Of a stretch of 64,000 bases of DNA, positions 59,107-64,000 are shown piece after piece (the first letter of the stretch is position 1; every line of letters starts with the position of its first letter). The DNA is from an uncultured Candidatus Poseidoniales archaeon (GTDB lineage: Archaea; Thermoplasmatota; Poseidoniia; Poseidoniales; Thalassarchaeaceae). The DNA lies in the NCBI GenBank assembly GCA_902593945.1, contig CACJKA010000006.1:27442-91441 (forward strand), written 5' to 3'. A model generated the notes under the pieces. The model was not told the origin of the DNA. It did no database searches and was given only the letters and a program-made list of their open reading frames with translations. The translations under genes and the position numbers were made by a program.

Positions 59107-60990
59107 ATGAGTGGACCCGTAATAGGAATAGATCTTGGAACGACGAACAGCTGTGTAGCAACTCTTGAGGGGGGCCAGGCAGTAGTAATTGCCAATTCAG
59201 AGGGGTCTCGAACGACTCCTTCTGTGGTTGCGTTTAGTAAAGATGGAGAAAGACTAGTTGGCGTTACTGCTAAAAGGCAAGCGGTGACAAATTCCGAAAG
59301 GACAATTCTTTCAGTCAAGAGAGAAATGGGAACTGATTGGGTTCAGAATATTGATGATAATGAATATACTCCTCAAGAGGTTTCTGCTTTCATTTTACAG
59401 AAATTAAAGGCCGATGCTGAATCATATCTAGGTCGAGAAGTTACTCAGGCAGTGATAACTTGTCCAGCATATTTTACTGATGCTCAAAGAAAAGCTACAC
59501 AAGATGCGGGTAGAATTGCAGGGTTAGAAGTACTTAGGATAATCAATGAACCCACAGCAGCTGCTCTAGCTTATGGAGTAGATAAGGATGAAGACCAGAC
59601 AATTCTAGTTTATGATTTAGGTGGGGGTACGTTCGATGTATCTGTGCTGGAGATTTACCAAGTCGATGGTCAGCCACAAATTGAGGTTAAGGCAACAAGT
59701 GGAGATAATAGACTTGGTGGAGATGATTTCGATCAAGTGATTGTTGAATGGATAACTAGCGAATATATGAAATCTTCAGGGATTGATTTAACAAAAGACA
59801 TGCAAGCAATGAGCCGCCTACGTGAGGCAGCAGAAAAGGCCAAAATTGAGTTATCTGGCACTTCCATGTCACAAATAAACTTACCATTTATTACAATGAA
59901 AGACGGTCAACCTGAACATCTAGATCTTTCACTTTCTAAAGCTAAGTTTGAAGATTTGATTTCAGACTTAATTGAGCGAACAATGTCTCCAACAAGAAGA
60001 GCGATGAAGGACGCAGGAATAGGTAAAGGAGACGTAGATAAGGTGATTCTTGTCGGCGGTTCAACTCGAGTTCCTGCAGTACAGGAAGCTATAGAATCTG
60101 AAGTGGGCAAGTCTCCATTTAAGGGTATTAATCCAGATGAAGCAGTTGCTCTAGGCGCGGCGCTACAAGCAGGAATTATTGTCGGTGATGAAGGCGTTAC
60201 CGATGTTCTCCTTCTTGATGTAACTCCTCTTACTCTGGGTATAGAAACATTAGGTGGAATTATGACTACAATGATTGAAAGAAATACAACAATCCCTTCT
60301 AGACGCTCTGAGACTTTTTCTACTGCAGCAGATAATCAGCCAGCAGTTGAAGTTCATGTCCTTCAAGGTGAGAGAGAGTTTGCGAATGATAACATAACTC
60401 TCGGAAGATTCCATCTCATGGGGATTCCACCTGCTCCAAGAGGAGTCCCTCAGGTTGAGGTGACATTTGATATTGATGCTAATGGTATTGTGAATGTATC
60501 TGCTAAAGATCTTGGGACAGGCACTGAACAGTCAATTAAAATTGAGAGTCAAACATCATTATCCGAAGAAGAAATTAAACAAAAAATAAGTGATGCAGAA
60601 GAATTTGCTGAAGAAGATAAGCGTAAAAAAGCTAGAGTTGAACTAAGAAATACAGCAGATAGTATAGTATATCAAACTCGAAGAACAATTGATGAGACTA
60701 AAGAGAAATTATCCGACGAATTAGTTACTCCAGTCCTCGAAAAACTGAAAGAATTGGAATCTCTAATTATTACAGATGAAAAACCAATTTCTGATGAAGA
60801 TCTCGATGAAACTAGCATCCAGTCAAGAATACAAGAATTAGAAGAATTAATGCATAGTTTATCATCTAAGTTGTATGAAGCAGCATCAGCGGAAGTTTCT
60901 GATGAAGGCAGTGAGTCCGATGAAGAAGGCGATGTTGTAGAGGCAGATTTTGAAGTTTTAGATTCAGATGATGATGATACCGATGAGTGA
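59107..60990 (+). CDS. dnaK: Hsp70 molecular chaperone DnaK
   Basis: A bacterial-type Hsp70 of 627 residues. The nucleotide-binding domain starts [17 protein letters not shown] and includes [28 protein letters not shown] and [16 protein letters not shown]. The substrate-binding domain and helical lid follow, ending in a very acidic tail (SDDDDTDE). No grpE or dnaJ is adjacent. Archaeal dnaK is generally considered acquired from bacteria. Confidence 0.97.
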   Translation: MSGPVIGIDLGTTNSCVATLEGGQAVVIANSEGSRTTPSVVAFSKDGERLVGVTAKRQAVTNSERTILSVKREMGTDWVQNIDDNEYTPQEVSAFILQKLKADAESYLGREVTQAVITCPAYFTDAQRKATQDAGRIAGLEVLRIINEPTAAALAYGVDKDEDQTILVYDLGGGTFDVSVLEIYQVDGQPQIEVKATSGDNRLGGDDFDQVIVEWITSEYMKSSGIDLTKDMQAMSRLREAAEKAKIELSGTSMSQINLPFITMKDGQPEHLDLSLSKAKFEDLISDLIERTMSPTRRAMKDAGIGKGDVDKVILVGGSTRVPAVQEAIESEVGKSPFKGINPDEAVALGAALQAGIIVGDEGVTDVLLLDVTPLTLGIETLGGIMTTMIERNTTIPSRRSETFSTAADNQPAVEVHVLQGEREFANDNITLGRFHLMGIPPAPRGVPQVEVTFDIDANGIVNVSAKDLGTGTEQSIKIESQTSLSEEEIKQKISDAEEFAEEDKRKKARVELRNTADSIVYQTRRTIDETKEKLSDELVTPVLEKLKELESLIITDEKPISDEDLDETSIQSRIQELEELMHSLSSKLYEAASAEVSDEGSESDEEGDVVEADFEVLDSDDDDTDE

Positions 60991-61216
60991 TTCGATGAAT
61001 GATGATTTCGCACTTAAGAAAGTCAGAATTGGCGCCAAACCATTTGTAAGGCCTCATGATGACAGAATAATCTTAGGTGTTTGCTCTGGAATCGCCAGAA
61101 AATTAGGCATAAATTCTATGGCTTCAAGAGTAATCTTCTCTTTACTCACACTGTTTACAGGTGGTAGTTTAGCAATTGTGTATCCGATTATTTTTTTACT
61201 ATCTCCTTCGGAATAG
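60983..61216 (+). CDS. PspC-domain small membrane protein
   Basis: A 77-residue protein whose C-terminal 60 residues form a PspC domain ([43 protein letters not shown]). PspC is part of bacterial phage-shock envelope-stress responses. The start ATG overlaps the dnaK stop, so it is translationally coupled to dnaK. The acidic dnaK tail sequence makes an upstream start unlikely. Confidence 0.85.
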   Translation: MSDSMNDDFALKKVRIGAKPFVRPHDDRIILGVCSGIARKLGINSMASRVIFSLLTLFTGGSLAIVYPIIFLLSPSE

Positions 61217-61221
61217 TTTTC

Positions 61222-61308
61222 TTAATCTCTCGTTATTAATCGATGTAGAGTTCGAACTTGTATTCCTGTAGCTCCATGGCTAACTGTGGCATTTGAATCA
61301 CCCCCCCC
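61222..61308 (-). other. Frameshifted C-terminal remnant of the leucyl aminopeptidase
   Basis: A C8 run at 61301-61308 (G8 on the coding strand) immediately precedes the annotated stop at 61298-61300. If one base is removed, the coding frame continues through GGDSNATVSHGATGIQVRTL to a stop at 61222. The GATGxxVRTL segment is the conserved C-terminus of M17 aminopeptidases. The present sequence ends early by one base of slippage or sequencing error. Confidence 0.8.
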
Positions 61309-62785
61309 AAATCCCCGCAGTTCCTGCAATATCTAGATGTGCCCAGGGAATTTGAGTTTTCTCTCCGTCTTTATTTTCACGTTCCTGCACAAATTGTTTC
61401 AAAAATCCTGCAGCTTGAATCGCCCCACCCCATCTACCTTTTCCTTGGTTTCTTACATCTGCGATTTTAGATGAAGTCATTTGTTTTTCAAATGCAGGCA
61501 ATAATGGCATAGGCCAACAAATTTCATCGACATCATCACCTGCCTTCTTTATTCTTTTAGATAATGAATCATTATTTGAGAATAATCCGGTTGCTTCATG
61601 GCCGAGTGCCACTACAATGGAACCTGTTAATGTTGCTAAATCAATAATATATGATGGATTCAATTCACTAGCCTTCCAAAGTCCGTCTGCTAGTACATTA
61701 CGCCCCTCAGCATCTGTATTTAGAACCTCAATAGTTTTTCCCGAATATGTGTCTATGACATCTCCTGGTCTATATGCTTCAGCACTTGGCATATTCTCTG
61801 CCATACATGTTATACCATTAACTCGGCCTTCGTAACCGGTTGCGTGAAGAGCCTGAAATAGGCCAAAAACGGTAGCAGAGCCATGCATATCTAATTTCAT
61901 TTCATCCATTCCTGCACTGCCTTTTATCGAAATTCCTCCCGAATCAAAAGTAATTCCTTTACCTACAATACAAGGGACTTGTTTGTTAATATCTACATTA
62001 GGATTTAGACGGAAGAACACCATACATGGCTTGTGTATGCTTCCTTTTCCAACTTCAATAAGTCCATTCATTCCTTCTTCTTTGAGACGAGCGAAATTCC
62101 AGACTTCAACTTCAACATTTTCCTTTCCCTTAGCCCATTCTAGCGCTCTTCTTCCGAATTCTTCTGGATAAAGTCGATTTGCTGGTTCATTCCCTAAGTC
62201 TCTAGCAAGATGAACGCCAGTAGCTATGGAAGAAACTTTCTTTATCTCTAACTCAAGTTCTTCCGTGTATCTTTTTGTTGCCTGACAAACTATTGACCAT
62301 TCACTATCTTTTTTCCCGCCATCATCCTTTTTCTGATATTTTTCAAATGAATAATCTCTTAGAATCATTCCTTCTGCAAATGATGCTATATTTTCATTAT
62401 TCCATCCAACTGTGAATCTAATAACAATATTCCTTCCTTGATTTTCGGGCAAATTACTAAAGCATTTAGCACCAAAATCTCTAGATTTCTTAGATGTCAA
62501 TTTATTTTTTTCACCAACTCCCAAGAGTATTATTTGGCATTCTTCTGACCAAATTGAGATCCGATCCTTTTCTTTTCCCTCAAATTTTTCACTGGAAATA
62601 GCTGATTTTACTGCAATACTTGCACTTCTACTCAAACCTTTTGTTGAATTATTTGGTGCTTTTTCTGTACCCTGAAATAAGGGTATGATCATAATCTCTC
62701 CGGTTTCTAAGAATTCACTAACTTCTACATTCATGTATTCGCGATAATATTCAATTATACAAAGAATTCCATCATAAAGTTTCAA
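61298..62785 (-). CDS. pepA: Leucyl aminopeptidase (M17), C-terminally frameshifted
   Basis: A di-zinc exopeptidase. The catalytic lysine region is GKGITFDSGGISIKGSAGMD, KLDMHGSA provides a metal ligand, and the signature NTDAEGRNVLADGL is present, followed by LATLTGSIVVALG. The N-terminal 170 residues form the divergent macro-like domain. As written, the 495-residue protein stops just after DIAGTAGIWGG, losing about 25 residues that are normally conserved; these are present in another frame after a G8 run. Activity of the truncated protein is uncertain. Confidence 0.9.
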   Translation of the reverse strand: MKLYDGILCIIEYYREYMNVEVSEFLETGEIMIIPLFQGTEKAPNNSTKGLSRSASIAVKSAISSEKFEGKEKDRISIWSEECQIILLGVGEKNKLTSKKSRDFGAKCFSNLPENQGRNIVIRFTVGWNNENIASFAEGMILRDYSFEKYQKKDDGGKKDSEWSIVCQATKRYTEELELEIKKVSSIATGVHLARDLGNEPANRLYPEEFGRRALEWAKGKENVEVEVWNFARLKEEGMNGLIEVGKGSIHKPCMVFFRLNPNVDINKQVPCIVGKGITFDSGGISIKGSAGMDEMKLDMHGSATVFGLFQALHATGYEGRVNGITCMAENMPSAEAYRPGDVIDTYSGKTIEVLNTDAEGRNVLADGLWKASELNPSYIIDLATLTGSIVVALGHEATGLFSNNDSLSKRIKKAGDDVDEICWPMPLLPAFEKQMTSSKIADVRNQGKGRWGGAIQAAGFLKQFVQERENKDGEKTQIPWAHLDIAGTAGIWGG

Positions 62786-62839
62786 TTTCAGATTATATTG
62801 TTTTCTTTAGAAAGCCAATTATTTGAAATAATAAAGTAT

Positions 62840-63316
62840 TTATGATAAATTTTCTTTCATACTCATTATGTGACAAGCGATAATTTTTGTAGCAATTAAA
62901 GCCGCCGAGAATTCAGTTAGATTAGTATCTGGCGAAGTTGAAATTTCGTTAACATCTGCACCAATGACTTGTGAATCTTTAGCATTAAATAATTCTTGTA
63001 TTATTTTATTTGCTCCCCAGAATGATAATCCGCCGGGAACTGGGGTCCCAGTTGCTGGAACTAGAAAACCGTCTAATCCATCTATATCGAAGCTAAGCCA
63101 TACAGGACCCGACAGGTTCTTGATTTGATTAATCATTTTATTCCAATTTGAGTGTTCAGAATCTATACTTATTAGATCTCTAGCAAACCATGTTTTCACT
63201 CTTTCATTACTTTCAATTATTTCTTTTTCTTCGGAACTGTAAGCTCTGACACCTATCTGAATTATTTTACCTACATCTTCCTCTAAAGTTCTTCTTCTCC
63301 AGACCTCTCTTTCCAA
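62840..63316 (-). pseudogene. C-terminal half of an arginase/agmatinase (ureohydrolase) gene
   Basis: This 158-residue frame (TTG start) matches only the second half of ureohydrolases: VGKIIQIGVRAYSSEE, VWLSFDIDGLDGFLV with two metal-binding aspartates, and PATGTPVPGGLSFWG. The N-terminal half, which carries the first metal-ligand motif DAHxD, is absent upstream on this strand; the upstream DNA instead encodes the unrelated 132-residue protein. It cannot be a complete enzyme. A frame of this length with no stops suggests a recent break, an assembly junction or a fragment retained under selection. Confidence 0.75.
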
Positions 63317-63681
63317 AGGTTGGCGGGCATATCATCATATATTCCAGCATAAGGATCTTCATCAACGTCCTTTTTACCCCTCATATCCATTGCAGCGAGA
63401 GCGAATGCCTCAGCAGTAGATTTAAATTTCCAATAATGGATTCTCCACTCTCTGCCATCCCATAATGTTGTCTCTTCAGATTCCGTAGTCAACAAATCAT
63501 AATCTTGTAATTGATAGAAAAGATTACGATCATTAGGTTCGAGTGCATTATCAATTATTCTATTTGAGAAACCAAAAAAACCTAGTGCATGCTCTGCAAT
63601 ACCTTCGGCCACAACAGTTTCCATATCTTCGTCAACTTTACGGCGAATAGCCTGAGTTAATTGTGCAAGTGTCAAACCCAT
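63283..63681 (-). CDS. Small conserved-looking protein, DUF6015-like
   Basis: A 132-residue protein with an alpha-helical N-terminal region (TLAQLTQAIRRKVDED, EGIAEHALGFFGFSNRIID) and a second half with W/Y-rich segments (TLWDGREWRIHYWKF). It recalls small archaeal DUF6015 proteins of unknown function, but I am not certain. Its last residues (about SGEEEL) are encoded by DNA that in the other frame belongs to the ureohydrolase fragment, so the C-terminus may be altered by a rearrangement. Confidence 0.6.
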   Translation of the reverse strand: MGLTLAQLTQAIRRKVDEDMETVVAEGIAEHALGFFGFSNRIIDNALEPNDRNLFYQLQDYDLLTTESEETTLWDGREWRIHYWKFKSTAEAFALAAMDMRGKKDVDEDPYAGIYDDMPANLWKERSGEEEL

Positions 63682-63801
63682 ATAACCGACTCCAATATAT
63701 ATTCCATGAATGGGTGTGACTTATCAACCATACTTTATTATGATTACAGATTTGATTTCAATCCCGAAGCCATTAATCGGGAGATACGGGTCGTAATCAT
63801 C

Positions 63802-64000
63802 ATGGAAGAGGCTGGCAAGATGACTTTCTTGGGCCTAGAAGAAAATGAAAATGGCCCTTATGACATTGTAATTCTGCCCATACCTTATGAAATGACAACA
63901 AGTTACAAAGAAGGAACTGAATTTGGACCAGAGGCATGCATTAGTGCAAGTTCACAAGTTGAATTATTTGATGAATTATTAGGTGAGGACCTCCCTTGTG
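63802..64000 (+). CDS. Arginase/agmatinase family protein, N-terminal part (runs off right edge)
   Basis: From ATG 63802 the frame stays open to the window end and encodes 66 residues. These include YDIVILPIPYEMTTSYKEG and TEFGPEACISASSQVELFD, the conserved N-terminus of ureohydrolases (GxxxGP block). An in-frame ATG at 63706 also exists, but 63802 or 63820 gives a normal N-terminus. It may be a full agmatinase gene, or the N-terminal half of the gene whose C-terminal half is on the minus strand. Confidence 0.75.
   Translation, partial: MEEAGKMTFLGLEENENGPYDIVILPIPYEMTTSYKEGTEFGPEACISASSQVELFDELLGEDLPC

Noticed and set aside
60672..61013. Minus-strand serine-rich frames opposite the end of dnaK.
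   Set aside because: They are produced by reading the acidic GAT/GAA-rich dnaK tail in reverse; composition explains them.
63764..63782. Short inverted repeat CCCGA...TCGGG upstream of the right-edge ureohydrolase.
   Set aside because: Five-base arms are too short to separate from chance.

Overview
The window is a gene-dense, AT-rich archaeal chromosome segment. Archaeal and eukaryote-like genes sit throughout: translation factor 1A, RIO1 kinase, a KH-domain protein, a thermosome subunit, a Cdc48-type AAA ATPase, Hjc resolvase, MC1 chromatin protein, NcsA-type tRNA thiolase, presenilin-like protease and PyrB/PyrI. They are mixed with bacterial-looking genes: complex I NuoLMN, DnaK, a bacterial-type ThrRS, TrhO, and an actinobacterial-like succinate dehydrogenase anchor. 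This mixture, the leucine-degradation carboxylase, calcium-motif surface proteins and aerobic respiration suggest a planktonic Thermoplasmatota archaeon, probably Marine Group II/III (Poseidoniia-like). That placement is inferred from gene content only. I see no rRNA, tRNA, insertion sequence, CRISPR array or prophage, and no gene-free stretch longer than 300 bases.

Layout. 1-3439: end of a complex I operon (nuoL partial, nuoM, nuoN). 3484-5659: translation/ribosome-assembly cluster (aIF1A, RIO1, KH). 5713-6987: DUF63 membrane protein. 6984-11611: 3-methylcrotonyl-CoA carboxylase locus with an enoyl-CoA hydratase, the alpha subunit being split in two. 11686-16767: DUF4126 protein, SerRS, presenilin-like protease, FolC, a small membrane protein and dCMP deaminase. 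16776-22257: TPM-domain protein with glycine-rich tail, P-loop kinase, Lhr-type helicase. 22323-26810: PI-PLC-like lipoprotein, membrane protein plus signal peptidase I, and site-2 protease. 26917-29145: small coiled-coil protein, Hjc, macro domain, stand-alone RAM domain, MC1. 29206-32605: sdhCAB. 32737-34493: 37-residue zinc ribbon and aldehyde dehydrogenase.

34634-41306: Cdc48, PRC-barrel, DUF4350, DUF58 and a polytopic membrane protein, probably one or two operons. 41303-44020: NcsA-like thiolase and pyrBI. 44128-49001: GHMP sugar kinase, large exported protein, membrane-anchored coiled-coil protein. 48998-55659: TrhO, ThrRS, carbamate kinase, ATP-NAD kinase-like protein, CTP synthase. 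55769-61216: threonine dehydrogenase-like SDR, thermosome, and an hsp20-like/dnaK/pspC chaperone operon divergent from the thermosome. 61222-64000: a leucyl aminopeptidase with a frameshifted C-terminus, and a broken arginase/agmatinase arrangement around a small gene.

The best candidates for a second look are: the arginase C-terminal half on the minus strand facing an arginase N-terminal start on the plus strand (looks like a rearrangement); a G8-tract frameshift that removes the conserved end of the M17 aminopeptidase; an aIF1A with a eukaryote-like acidic tail; an 11-bp perfect inverted repeat between pyrG and tdh; a palindrome at the chaperone promoter; and an exported-protein/GHMP-kinase/coiled-coil gene set of unknown function. 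I did not identify a clear-cut new defence or mobile system.
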